The notes under the pieces: generated by a model
Told to the model about the DNA's origin: nothing
What the model saw: the letters and a program-made list of their open reading frames with translations, nothing else
The model's database searches: none
NCBI GenBank assembly: GCA_002600635.1
Contig: CP021374.1
Coordinates: forward strand, 62,001 to 126,000
Source of the DNA: Rhizobium sp. ACO-34A
Lineage (GTDB): Bacteria > Pseudomonadota > Alphaproteobacteria > Rhizobiales > Rhizobiaceae
Reading direction: 5' to 3'
DNA length: 64,000 bases
Made by a program: the position numbers and the translations under genes
Part shown: in pieces, positions 8,743 to 16,866 of the stretch
Numbering within the stretch: the first letter of the stretch is position 1
How the letters are laid out: every line of letters starts with the position of its first letter

Positions 8743-9459
8743 TCAGTGCCCCTTTCCGTAGCCGGGGAAGGCCATGAAGGCTTCAAGCCTTGCCATCGCG
8801 AAGGTGATGATCGAGACCAGCACAACGTAGATGAAGAGCAACAGGATCATCATCTCAAGTGTGCGGAAGGTGTCGTTGTAGATCTGTCCGGCGTAGTACA
8901 TCAGTTCCGGCACGGTAATGACCGAGGCCTGCGACGTCGTCTTGAACAGGTTCGTCAGGATGTTCGTCAGGCCGGGCAGGCAGATGCGGGTGGCGATCGG
9001 AGCTTCGATGCGCCAGAACCGGGCCCAGCGGCCATAGCCGAGGGAACGGGCGGCCTCGATGATCGACCGGGGCATGCTTTCGATGCCCGAGCGGAAGGTC
9101 TCGATGGCCAGTGCTCCGCCAAACAGGCTGAGCGAGATCGAGGCACAGGCGAAGGCGCTGAGCAAAGGAACCGACAGGCCCGTCGACGGATCGGTTACCT
9201 TGAGGCCGAGCGTCGAGAGAGTGAAGTAGGCAAACAGCATCTGCAGAAGCGGCGGGGTGTTACGAAACACCTCGACGAAGAGCTCGATCAATGCGTCGAG
9301 CCAGAAGATCCGCAGCGTCAGGCCAAGGGCGCCGAGCAAGCCGATCAGGATCGCGGCGCTCGATGAGAGCGCCGCCAGTTTCAGTGTGTTGATGACACCG
9401 GTAAGCAGCCATTGCTGGTAGGCTGGGTCCGCGAGCCAGGAATAATCGAGACCAAACAA
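8743..9459 (-). CDS. Polar amino acid ABC transporter permease
   Basis: The protein has about 238 residues. The open frame runs upstream to 9555, but that part lies inside the binding-protein gene. No ATG suits, so the TTG at 9459 (GGAG about 7 bases upstream, 17 bases after the previous stop) is the most likely start. The coupling loop EAARSLGYGRWARFWRIEAP and about five membrane helices place it in the HisMQ permease family. It probably forms a heterodimer with the neighbouring permease. The start codon is an inference. Confidence 0.88.
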   Translation of the reverse strand: MFGLDYSWLADPAYQQWLLTGVINTLKLAALSSSAAILIGLLGALGLTLRIFWLDALIELFVEVFRNTPPLLQMLFAYFTLSTLGLKVTDPSTGLSVPLLSAFACASISLSLFGGALAIETFRSGIESMPRSIIEAARSLGYGRWARFWRIEAPIATRICLPGLTNILTNLFKTTSQASVITVPELMYYAGQIYNDTFRTLEMMILLLFIYVVLVSIITFAMARLEAFMAFPGYGKGH

Positions 9460-9476
9460 GGGCCGCTCCGTGTCCG

Positions 9477-10304
9477 TCAGTTCTTCTTTGCCGCGGCGGC
9501 CTTGGCGCGCTCGGCAATGTAGTCGGAGTGCGGCATGCCGAATTCGGTTTCCCACTCGATGAGCTTGCCTTCGCCTTCGGCCTTTTCGATGGCCTTGTCG
9601 ATGGCAGCCTTGAATTCGGCGTCGCCTTCGCGGATGCCGCCGGCCATCGGAGTGAATTCATAGGGAGCGACGGCAATCTTGTAGTTCGACCAGTCGGCTT
9701 CCTTCAGCTTCTGCTGGAGGGTCATGTCGTCGAAGACGAAGCCGATGCAACGGTTGTCCTTCAGCGCGCGATAGGCTTCCGGCTGGCCCTTGAAGGCGAC
9801 GAGGTTGATGCCGAATTCCTCGGTCATCTTCTTGTTGTAATAGGAACCCTGGATGCCGCAGACGGGCTTGCCCTTGAGTTCTTCCCACTTGGAGATCGTG
9901 CCTTCCTTGGCCATCAGCACCGACGGTCCGGCGGCGGATACGTATTCCGTCGTGAAGTCGATGACCTTGTCACGGTCGGCGTTCACGCCGAGGGTGGCGA
10001 AGATCGTGTCGACGCGGCCGGCGGTCAGGAATTCGATGCGGTTGGCGGCGACGACCGGAACGAGTTCGATCTTGTCTTCGGAACCGAGCAGTTCCTTGGC
10101 GACATACTTGGCAAGGGAAACTTCGAAGCCGACGATCTCGCCCTTGTCGTTGAGGAAGCCATAGGGCGGATAGTCGTTCTTCACACCGACGATCAGCTTG
10201 TCGCGGGACTTCACGTCCTCGAGCGTACCGGCGACGGCAGCGCTACCGGCGAACACGGCGGCGAGCGCCACAGCCGAAACGGTCAGTTTCTTGATTTTTG
10301 TCAT
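9477..10304 (-). CDS. Periplasmic amino acid-binding protein (family 3)
   Basis: The protein has 275 residues. The N-terminal signal peptide has a KIKK charged region, an alanine-rich core and probable cleavage after AVAG near residue 26. The mature part begins with a typical family 3 opening (KLIVGVKNDYPPYGFLND) and has VGFEVSLAKYVAK near residue 63. These proteins deliver amino acids or opines to PAAT importers. It is the first gene of the transporter operon and is divergent from the IclR gene, which is therefore the likely regulator. The ligand cannot be read from the sequence. The oxidases and lyase downstream suggest an N-substituted amino acid. Confidence 0.94.
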   Translation of the reverse strand: MTKIKKLTVSAVALAAVFAGSAAVAGTLEDVKSRDKLIVGVKNDYPPYGFLNDKGEIVGFEVSLAKYVAKELLGSEDKIELVPVVAANRIEFLTAGRVDTIFATLGVNADRDKVIDFTTEYVSAAGPSVLMAKEGTISKWEELKGKPVCGIQGSYYNKKMTEEFGINLVAFKGQPEAYRALKDNRCIGFVFDDMTLQQKLKEADWSNYKIAVAPYEFTPMAGGIREGDAEFKAAIDKAIEKAEGEGKLIEWETEFGMPHSDYIAERAKAAAAKKN

Positions 10305-10505
10305 TTAGTTCCCCTGAGTAAATATGCGCCTTCCGGCGCTGTTGCTAGAAGCAGCGCCGCTTCAGCCCTCGGCTTTCGCGGATGCGGAGATTGGGTCGCC
10401 TAGAAATTGCGCATTTCCCTGTCGCGATCCAATTTTCATCATTGAAGACGTATTTTTCTCATTATACAAGTTATGTATTGTTGTTTTTTCATAATGTGAG
10501 ATTTC
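10305..10505. promoter_or_regulatory. Divergent control region between the binding-protein gene and iclR
   Basis: This is a 201-base gap. On the minus strand a perfect TATAAT (10461-10466) lies in an AT-rich block (10440-10505), a good -10 candidate for the transporter operon; I do not see a clear -35. CTCATTATA (10458-10466) and CATAATGTGAG (10491-10501) form a loose inverted pair that could contribute to an IclR site. This is suggestive only. Confidence 0.4.
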
Positions 10506-11276
10506 ATGTCCGAGATCGTCGTATCACCCACAGGCGGAGCTCAGCTGCTCGACCGTGCCGTTATCCTCCTCGATCTCGTCGCCGATGGCGGTGTCGAGGG
10601 CATATCCCTGAAGGAACTGACAGCCCGTTCCGGGCTTAATACGGCGACCTGTCACCGTATCCTTAACACATTGGTCGGACACAAGCTTTTGGCGCGGGAC
10701 GACAAGAAGCGGCGCTATCGACTAGGTGCCCGGATGGCCATTTACGGGGTGCGTGCGGCGCGCGGTCCCGGCATCATCAGCCGGTGCGAAGTGGCGCTGT
10801 CGAGACTGCGCCGACGCACCGGTGACACCACTCACCTGATGGCTCGATTCAACCACGATCTGGTCTGTCTGGACAGGCGCGATGGGGAATGCATCGTGCC
10901 GACTCTGACGGGTTCCATCGGTGGTTTCGTGCCGCTTGGGGCCGGGCCGGGCTCAATTTCGATGCTCGCCTTCCTGGATGAGGACGAGCAGGACTACATC
11001 ATCCGCGCCAATATCGAGCGTTACGGCGCTTATCGCAACCTGACGGAAGAGAAGGTCCGCCAGTTGATCGCCGACACGCGTACGCGCGGATATGCTGTGG
11101 ATATCGGTGAACTCATCCCGGGTATCGCAGGCGTTGCGATGCCGATCATACTTCCGGGAGAAAAGCCGGGTGCTGCCCTCAGCTTCACATTGCTCTGCGC
11201 AAAGCTGACGCCGGGCGTGATCGAGCACTATGCCGCTCTCCTCAAGGAGGAAATCGACGCGATCATCGGTCAGTGA
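10506..11276 (+). CDS. IclR-family transcriptional regulator
   Basis: The protein has 256 residues. The N-terminal winged helix spans about 10-70 (GISLKELTARSGLNTATCHR, then LLARDDKKRRYRLG). The C-terminal IclR effector domain (about 85-250) has GYAVDIGELIPGIAGVAMPI, a conserved family segment. IclR proteins usually control a neighbouring catabolic operon in response to a pathway metabolite. The divergent arrangement with the amino acid ABC operon makes that its likely target. It converges on the cupin gene across a hairpin. Confidence 0.9.
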   Translation: MSEIVVSPTGGAQLLDRAVILLDLVADGGVEGISLKELTARSGLNTATCHRILNTLVGHKLLARDDKKRRYRLGARMAIYGVRAARGPGIISRCEVALSRLRRRTGDTTHLMARFNHDLVCLDRRDGECIVPTLTGSIGGFVPLGAGPGSISMLAFLDEDEQDYIIRANIERYGAYRNLTEEKVRQLIADTRTRGYAVDIGELIPGIAGVAMPIILPGEKPGAALSFTLLCAKLTPGVIEHYAALLKEEIDAIIGQ

Positions 11277-11289
11277 GAACGGATGATCG

Positions 11290-11322
11290 AGCCTGACCTG
11301 CGCTGAAATCGCCGGTCAGGCT
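11290..11322. terminator. Bidirectional terminator candidate between iclR and the cupin gene
   Basis: AGCCTGACC (11290-11298) pairs perfectly with GGTCAGGCT (11314-11322). It lies between two convergent genes whose stops are at 11276 and 11333. Confidence 0.6.
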
Positions 11323-11332
11323 GTGTCGCCCG

Positions 11333-11680
11333 TCAGGGCTTGGGCACGACGGTCGCGAGCTTGCGGAAGGTCGAGAGGATCTCCAGCCGGCTCGCCACTC
11401 CCTTGGCGACACGCACGATGGAACCGGGTCCGATCTTCACCGACTCAGAGCCTTCCTGCGAATAGAGCGCCTCGCCTTCCACCACAACGAAGGTTTCCTC
11501 AAGGTCGCGGCCCGGATAGCTGTAGGTGCCGAGCTCGGCCTTCCAGACGGCGACGATGGTGCCGTTTTCGACATCATCCTGCCAGATGGAGCGCCTGTAG
11601 GAACCGCTATCACGGCCATCCGCCGGCAGTCCGGGCGTCAGGTCGATGTCGTCGGAAATGTTGAAAATCTGCATGGTCAT
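11333..11680 (-). CDS. Small cupin-domain protein
   Basis: The protein has 115 residues from the ATG at 11680, chosen because GAAGGAGA lies just upstream; the frame extends 7 codons further without such a site. A single cupin barrel is visible: PGRDLEETFVVVEGEALYSQ (metal-box-like region) and IGPGSIVRVAKGVASRLEI. It resembles the cupin_3 (DUF861) group found beside amino acid and amine catabolic genes. It is the last gene of the peptide/amine locus, 80 bases after the FAD oxidoreductase gene. Its function is not known. The pattern EE(T)F in place of the usual His-rich metal box suggests it may be a binding or isomerising protein and not a dioxygenase. Confidence 0.72.
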   Translation of the reverse strand: MTMQIFNISDDIDLTPGLPADGRDSGSYRRSIWQDDVENGTIVAVWKAELGTYSYPGRDLEETFVVVEGEALYSQEGSESVKIGPGSIVRVAKGVASRLEILSTFRKLATVVPKP

Positions 11681-11760
11681 TGCGGGTCTCCTTCGGGGCA
11701 ATCGGTAGCGCAGACGGAAGCACGGCTCCCGCCGTCATGGCGCATGGTGATGAAAAATAC

Positions 11761-13086
11761 TCAGGCGTGCGGCGGTAGCGGCGTGCCGGAAAGCCTCGCT
11801 GTGATGTTGTCCCTGATCCGGTAGTAGCGAAGCGTCAGGGCCGGGCCGAAGCTCATGTAGAAGGGCGCTTCCGTCAGTGGCTCGAGCTTCAGGGCAAGTT
11901 CGTTTTCCGGCTTGCCGAGCGCCCATTCCGACAGGATGGAGCCGAGCATGGAACCGGTCGGAACCCCGCGTCCAGACAGACCCGTCAGCGCCACCACGCC
12001 GGGGGCGAGGGAATAGAAGCGCGGGACCGTGCGATACTGCATATCGAGTTCGCCGAACCAGAAGTAGTCCCAGCGGATCTCGCCCTTGATCTGCGGGTGC
12101 AGCCATTTCAGCCGGTCGCTCATCACCTGTCGCGTATAGGCCATGTCGCGGCCGCGCCGACCCATCGGGAACATCGAAGCGACGATGCGTCCCTCGGCAT
12201 TGTACTTGTAGACGTAGATGTCGCCGCGTCCGTCGTGGATCGTCGTGTTGTTCGGCAGCACGGTACGGCGCGTTTCCTCGTCCAGCGGCTGGGTTGCCGC
12301 GACAAATACCTTCTGGATCTTGAAGGTGCGGTCGAGTTTCGGCCATCCGCCCACGGTGTAGGCGCCGGTGGAGAAGATCACCTTGTCCGCGACCACCTCG
12401 CCCTTGTCCGTCTTAACCGACCAGCCGCCGGTCGGGTTGCGGTCACAGGCGATGACTGCCGAACCGGTATGGATGACACCGCCCTCCTGCATGACGGCGC
12501 GGGCAAGACCGCGCGCATAGCCCAGCGGATTGAGATGCCCGCCTTCCTCGTGCAGCCAGCCTCCATAAAAGCGCGGACTGCCGGTCATGGCTTCCACCTC
12601 GTCCCGGTCGAGGACCCGAGTGCGAGCGCCGACGGCGTTATAGGTCTCGACCTTCTTGTCGAGGCCGGCAAGCGCTCCCTTGTAGGGCGCTCCCATGACA
12701 TAGCCGTTCTGCACCCACTCGCAGTCGATCTGGTAGTCGCGGATCATGCTGGAAACGCGGTCGTTCGCCCGCGTCTGGCGTTCGATCAGGCGTTCCGCCC
12801 AGGGCGCGCCCAGCATGGTGCGCAGTTCCGGCAGGCTGTAGTGGGTGAAGGTGGGGGTGCAGTGACCGGCATTGCGGCCGGAACCGCCGAAGCCCGCTTC
12901 AGCCCGCTCCAGCAGCACGACCTTGACGCCGGCCCGGGCCAGTTCGAGAGCGGTCGTCAGGCCGGTATAGCCGGCTCCGACGATGCAGACATCCGCCTGC
13001 ACACGGCCTTCCAGCGGTTCGGTCTTGGGTGCTGAGGTAGCCGTTGCATACCACAGCGTCACGTCGAAAGGAGAAAACGTGGCCAT
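11761..13086 (-). CDS. PuuB/OrdL-like FAD-dependent oxidoreductase
   Basis: The protein has 441 residues. The N-terminus (LWYATATSAPKTEPLEG) precedes the FAD motif GAGYTG (37-42), then GFGGSGRNAGHC near residue 65. The C-terminal GLSGRGVPTGSMLG segment closes the FAD site. This is the amine-oxidising gamma-glutamylputrescine oxidase branch of the DAO family. It follows the oppC-like gene by 9 bases, so the peptide-type importer probably delivers its substrate or a precursor. It plays the same part in this locus as the gene at 5741-7057 plays in the first. Confidence 0.82.
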   Translation of the reverse strand: MATFSPFDVTLWYATATSAPKTEPLEGRVQADVCIVGAGYTGLTTALELARAGVKVVLLERAEAGFGGSGRNAGHCTPTFTHYSLPELRTMLGAPWAERLIERQTRANDRVSSMIRDYQIDCEWVQNGYVMGAPYKGALAGLDKKVETYNAVGARTRVLDRDEVEAMTGSPRFYGGWLHEEGGHLNPLGYARGLARAVMQEGGVIHTGSAVIACDRNPTGGWSVKTDKGEVVADKVIFSTGAYTVGGWPKLDRTFKIQKVFVAATQPLDEETRRTVLPNNTTIHDGRGDIYVYKYNAEGRIVASMFPMGRRGRDMAYTRQVMSDRLKWLHPQIKGEIRWDYFWFGELDMQYRTVPRFYSLAPGVVALTGLSGRGVPTGSMLGSILSEWALGKPENELALKLEPLTEAPFYMSFGPALTLRYYRIRDNITARLSGTPLPPHA

Positions 13087-13095
13087 TAGAACACC

Positions 13096-13986
13096 TCAGT
13101 TCAGGTCGCTGCGGGCGTCGAGCGCGTCGCGCAAGCCGTCGCCGATGAAGTTGAAACTGGTCACCGCAAGCGTGATTGCGATGCCGGGAACGATGGCGAG
13201 CCATGGGGCGCTGTCGAGATATTGCTGGGCTCCGTTCAGCATGTTGCCCCAGCTTGGCAAGGGTGGCTGGATGCCGTAGCCGAGGAAGCTGACATAGGCC
13301 TCGAGCAGGATGGCGCGGGCGACGGTGAGCGTCGCGGCGACGATGATCGGGCCGATGGCATTGGGCAGCAGCTCACGGAACATGATCCAGGTGTTGGAAA
13401 GGCCGAGCATGCGGGCGGCGAGCACGAAGTCGCGTTCGCGCAACGAGCGTACCTCGGCTTCCACCAGACGGGCGATTTCCATCCAGCTCGTCACCGCGAT
13501 GATGACGGTGATCATGAAGGGGCTCGGCTTGATGAAGGCGGCAAGCGCGAGCAGCAGGAAGATGCTGGGGAAGGAGAGAAAGGCATCGACGAGGCGCATC
13601 AGAATGGCGCCGAGGCGACCGCCGTAATATCCCGCGATGATGCCGATCACCGTGCCGAGCGCCGTTGACAGCACCATGGCGAAGAAGCCGACCAGGAGAG
13701 AGATGCGCCCGGCATTGAAGAGCCGTGCTGCGAGGTCGCGCCCGAGAGGATCGGTGCCGAAGATGTGGTAGCCGGTGAACGGCGGCGCGAAGCGGGCTCT
13801 CAGATCGATATAGAGTTCGTCATAGGGCAGGAGATAGGGGCCGGCCACGCAGGCGATGACAAGCGCGGTAATCATCACGAGGCCGACGACGGCCAGCCTG
13901 TGACGGGCGAAGCGGCGGACGGTGCGGTTGTTCCACCAGCGGGAACGCGGCGCAAGGTCCGGGGAGGGAAGCGTCGTTGCGGACAT
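13096..13986 (-). CDS. Peptide/opine ABC transporter permease (DppC/OppC type)
   Basis: The protein has 296 residues from the ATG at 13986, which has AGGAGA 6 bases upstream; the frame begins 13 codons earlier without a better site. It has an N-terminal membrane helix at about 30-50 and the family's HIFGTDPLGRDLAARLFNAG segment after it. A coupling loop lies around ERDFVLAARMLGLSNTWIMF. DppC-type permeases pair with DppB in type I importers for peptides, opines or nickel complexes. It is 10 bases downstream of the dppB-like gene. Confidence 0.93.
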   Translation of the reverse strand: MSATTLPSPDLAPRSRWWNNRTVRRFARHRLAVVGLVMITALVIACVAGPYLLPYDELYIDLRARFAPPFTGYHIFGTDPLGRDLAARLFNAGRISLLVGFFAMVLSTALGTVIGIIAGYYGGRLGAILMRLVDAFLSFPSIFLLLALAAFIKPSPFMITVIIAVTSWMEIARLVEAEVRSLRERDFVLAARMLGLSNTWIMFRELLPNAIGPIIVAATLTVARAILLEAYVSFLGYGIQPPLPSWGNMLNGAQQYLDSAPWLAIVPGIAITLAVTSFNFIGDGLRDALDARSDLN

Positions 13987-13996
13987 GGTGCGTCTC

Positions 13997-14947
13997 CTAT
14001 CCGAGGCGGATGCGCGGATCGACAAAGGCGACCAGCAGGTCGGCGATCAGGCTGCCGAGCAGAACGAGAATGGCGGAAAACATCAGGAGCCCCATCACGA
14101 CCGGGTAGTCGTGGTAACCGAGGCTGTCGAGGAACAGGCGTCCCATACCGGGCCAGGTGAACACCGTCTCGGTGACCAAAGCGCCGCCGAGGATGGTCGG
14201 AAGTTGAAGGCCGGCAAGGGTGATCATTGGCAGCAGCGCATTGCCCACCACATGCTTCATCAACACCCTGTTGGGTTTCAGCCCCTTGGCGCGAGCCGTC
14301 CGCACGAAGTCCTGATTGATGACATCCAGCGTGGCGGTCCGCATGTAGCGGCTCCACACCGCGATGTTGACCAGCGCCAGCACCAGGCTCGGCATGATGA
14401 GGTGGATTGCGTAGTCGTAGAAAGAGCCGTTGCCGATCGTGTACATGTTGCCGGCAGGCAGCCATTTCAGCTTCAGCGAGAAGACGTAGATGGCGACGAG
14501 GCCGAACCAGAAGGTCGGGATCGAAAGTGCAATCATCGCGCCGACGGTCGCTGCATAGTCGAAGATCGAGTAGCGGCTGGTTGCGCCCTTGATGCCGATC
14601 CATGTGCCGATCAGGATCGAGACTAGCGTCGAGGAGACCATCAGCAACAGGGTGGCGAACAGGTGGCCGGAGATGATCTCCAGAACCGGTCTCTGGTCGC
14701 GGTAGGATTTACCCCAGTCTCCCTGCAGCAGTCGCCAGACCCAGTCGAGGTACTGGATGGGCAAGGGACGGTCTAGGCCCATCTGGTGGGCGATGCGGTC
14801 GAGCGCCTCGCGGGTCATGCCGGGGCTTAGCGCATATTGCGACAAAGGCCCGCCGGGCGCGAGGTTGAGGATGGCGAATCCGATGACCGAGACGAGCAGC
14901 ATGAGCACGAGGCTCTGCCACAGCCGGTGAAGAAGATAGGACAGCAT
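13997..14947 (-). CDS. Peptide/opine ABC transporter permease (DppB/OppB type)
   Basis: The protein has 316 residues with six predicted membrane segments and the usual DppB opening (MLSYLLHRLWQSLVLMLLVS) followed by FAILNLAPGGPL. The coupling loop is in DFVRTARAKGLKPNRVLMKH. It is preceded by a 109-base gap with two GC-rich hairpins after the binding-protein gene. It forms the membrane channel with the downstream DppC-like protein. Confidence 0.93.
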   Translation of the reverse strand: MLSYLLHRLWQSLVLMLLVSVIGFAILNLAPGGPLSQYALSPGMTREALDRIAHQMGLDRPLPIQYLDWVWRLLQGDWGKSYRDQRPVLEIISGHLFATLLLMVSSTLVSILIGTWIGIKGATSRYSIFDYAATVGAMIALSIPTFWFGLVAIYVFSLKLKWLPAGNMYTIGNGSFYDYAIHLIMPSLVLALVNIAVWSRYMRTATLDVINQDFVRTARAKGLKPNRVLMKHVVGNALLPMITLAGLQLPTILGGALVTETVFTWPGMGRLFLDSLGYHDYPVVMGLLMFSAILVLLGSLIADLLVAFVDPRIRLG

Positions 14948-14984
14948 GTGCGGGGCTCCGGGTCACACCGAGGGACACGTCAGG

Positions 14985-15042
14985 CCGGCCGCGTGTCGCG
15001 CGGCCGGTCGAGGTTCCGTGGCCGGTGCCGATGCGGCGCCGG
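14985..15042 (-). repeat. Paired intercistronic hairpins between the binding-protein and permease genes
   Basis: CCGGCCGCG (14985-14993) pairs with CGCGGCCGG (14999-15007). A second hairpin uses 15022-15030 and 15034-15042 with one mismatch. There is no T tract. Such structures usually protect the upstream mRNA or attenuate the downstream part, giving more binding protein than permease. Confidence 0.55.
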
Positions 15043-15056
15043 CCGGATCTTCAGCC

Positions 15057-16721
15057 TCAGGCCCAGCGCCAGGTCGCGACGTTCCAGGTGTCGATGCGAA
15101 CGTTGACGTTGGGAATGACGTTCTCGACCTCCTTCTTGTGGCCGCGGACGGTCGCATACTGGAAGAGCGGCAGGAACGGCAGTTCCTTGCGCATGATCTC
15201 CTGGATCTTCAGATAGACCGCCTTGCGTTCTTCCGGCACGAAGATTTCGCCGCCCTTGGTCAGCAGGTCGTCCACTTCGGTATTGGCGAACTGCCAGGTG
15301 TTCTGGCCGGCGCCGCCCTTGGCCGGGCTCGAATTGGAGCGGAAGTAGTCGGAGGTATCCGGATCCGATCCGGTGAGGAAGTCGAGGCCGACGATGACGG
15401 TGTCGAACTTCGACAGCATCCAGTAATCGCCCCACATGACGGCTGGCGGCAGGTTGGAGATGGTCATCTCGACGCCGAGGTCTTTGAACGACTGCTGCAT
15501 GTATTGCTGCACCTGTTCGCGGATGTGGTTGCCGGCGGTTGTGGAGCAGGTGAAAGAGAGCTTCACGCCGTCCTTGGCGCGGATGCCGTCAGCGCCCGCT
15601 GCCCAGCCTGCATCGTCGAGCAGCTTCTTGGCCTTCTCGATATCGTATTCATGCTTCGGCAGATCCGGGTTGAAGTAGAAGGACTGCTGCGGCATGTAGC
15701 TTTCGGTCGGCGTCGGCAGGCCGTAATAGAGTGCGTCGATGATCGATTGCTTGTCGATGGCGTGGTAGAGCGCCTCGCGCACGGCCGGGTCCTTGAACTG
15801 CGGCCGTTCCATGTTGAAGGTGAAGGATTCGACCGTCGAGCCCGGCACAGGGGCGACATCTTTGCCCTCCAGCCCCTTGGCCTCCTCGTAGTGGTCGGGC
15901 GTGATCCACTGCAGGCCGACGACGTCGATGTCGCCCGTCTTGAACTGGGTGTACATCACGTTGAGGTCGGGCACGTATTTGTAGATCAGCTTCTCGACAT
16001 AGGGGCCATCGCCGAAATAGTCGGCATTGGCTTCAAGCAGGATGTGGTCGCCGGCGACACGCTCGGACCATTTGAACGGCCCGGTGCCGATCGGAGCATT
16101 GTTGAAGGCGGCCGTATTCTTGTCGGCTTCGGCACCAAGGGCATGCTTCGGTGTGATGAAGGTCGAGGCGAGAATGGACGGATATGGCGCGAAGGGCTTT
16201 TCCATCCGCCAGGTGATTTCGGTCGGCGAAACCACGGTCAGATCGCGCACAAGTTCGTGGCCGGTCTTGCGCCAGCTGCGGAAGTTGGGATCGACCAGCA
16301 GTTCGAGGGTAAACTTCACGTCCTCGGCGGTAAACGGTTTGCCGTCGTGCCATTTGACGTCGTCGCGCAGCTTGACCTTCCAGTTCAGGCCGTCGGCGGA
16401 AACGCCGCCATTCTCGACGGTCGGTACTTCGGCGGCCAGAGCGGCAACGAACTTGCCCTCGGGATCGACGGAAAACAGTGTGTCGTAGATGCTGAAGTGG
16501 ATGCCTTCATCTACTTCGATATGCAGCATATGCGGGTTGAAGACGGTAGGCTCCTGCGAGAAGCCGACCGTGAGCTGGCCCTTGATGGTTTTCGGCTGGG
16601 CGGCCAGAACCTTGCCCATGCCGGGCATGCCGGAAAGAACGAGCCCCGAGGCTCCCAGAGCCATGAGGCCAAGCGCCTGACGGCGCGTGGGTTTCATGAA
16701 CGGGTTATTTTGATCAGACAT
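15057..16721 (-). CDS. Periplasmic substrate-binding protein of a peptide/opine ABC transporter (family 5), Tat-type signal
   Basis: The protein has 554 residues from the ATG at 16721, which has AAGGGGAA upstream. The N-terminus carries a twin-arginine motif (TRRQALGL, Arg13-Arg14) and a hydrophobic stretch ending near AAQPKT, so export by Tat is likely. The mature domain has family 5 marks such as LRDDVKWHDGKPFTAEDVKF. Similar binding proteins carry peptides, opines, or other large amines. The gap to the next gene upstream contains a 24-base palindrome. It feeds the DppB/C-like permeases and the fused ATPase of the same locus. Confidence 0.92.
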   Translation of the reverse strand: MSDQNNPFMKPTRRQALGLMALGASGLVLSGMPGMGKVLAAQPKTIKGQLTVGFSQEPTVFNPHMLHIEVDEGIHFSIYDTLFSVDPEGKFVAALAAEVPTVENGGVSADGLNWKVKLRDDVKWHDGKPFTAEDVKFTLELLVDPNFRSWRKTGHELVRDLTVVSPTEITWRMEKPFAPYPSILASTFITPKHALGAEADKNTAAFNNAPIGTGPFKWSERVAGDHILLEANADYFGDGPYVEKLIYKYVPDLNVMYTQFKTGDIDVVGLQWITPDHYEEAKGLEGKDVAPVPGSTVESFTFNMERPQFKDPAVREALYHAIDKQSIIDALYYGLPTPTESYMPQQSFYFNPDLPKHEYDIEKAKKLLDDAGWAAGADGIRAKDGVKLSFTCSTTAGNHIREQVQQYMQQSFKDLGVEMTISNLPPAVMWGDYWMLSKFDTVIVGLDFLTGSDPDTSDYFRSNSSPAKGGAGQNTWQFANTEVDDLLTKGGEIFVPEERKAVYLKIQEIMRKELPFLPLFQYATVRGHKKEVENVIPNVNVRIDTWNVATWRWA

Positions 16722-16833
16722 GTCAGTTCCCCTTGTTCTTGGATTGGATGAAACGTCAGTTTGCATTCCTGCTCTGCCTCTTCGGGCAGTTTGCGCAGCA
16801 AGGCGGTGAACCCTCTCTACCGCCTGTTCCGGT

Positions 16834-16857
16834 GCCGGCGGCATCGATGCCGCCGGC
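16834..16857. repeat. 24-base perfect palindrome in the gap before the binding-protein gene
   Basis: GCCGGCGGCATC is followed at once by its reverse complement, with ATCGAT at the centre. It lies 10 bases past the stop of the FAD oxidase gene and about 110 bases before the binding-protein start. It can fold into a 3'-end hairpin for the upstream transcript. No T tract is present. The rest of 16722-16866 shows no gene. Confidence 0.55.
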
Positions 16858-16866
16858 CAAAACCTG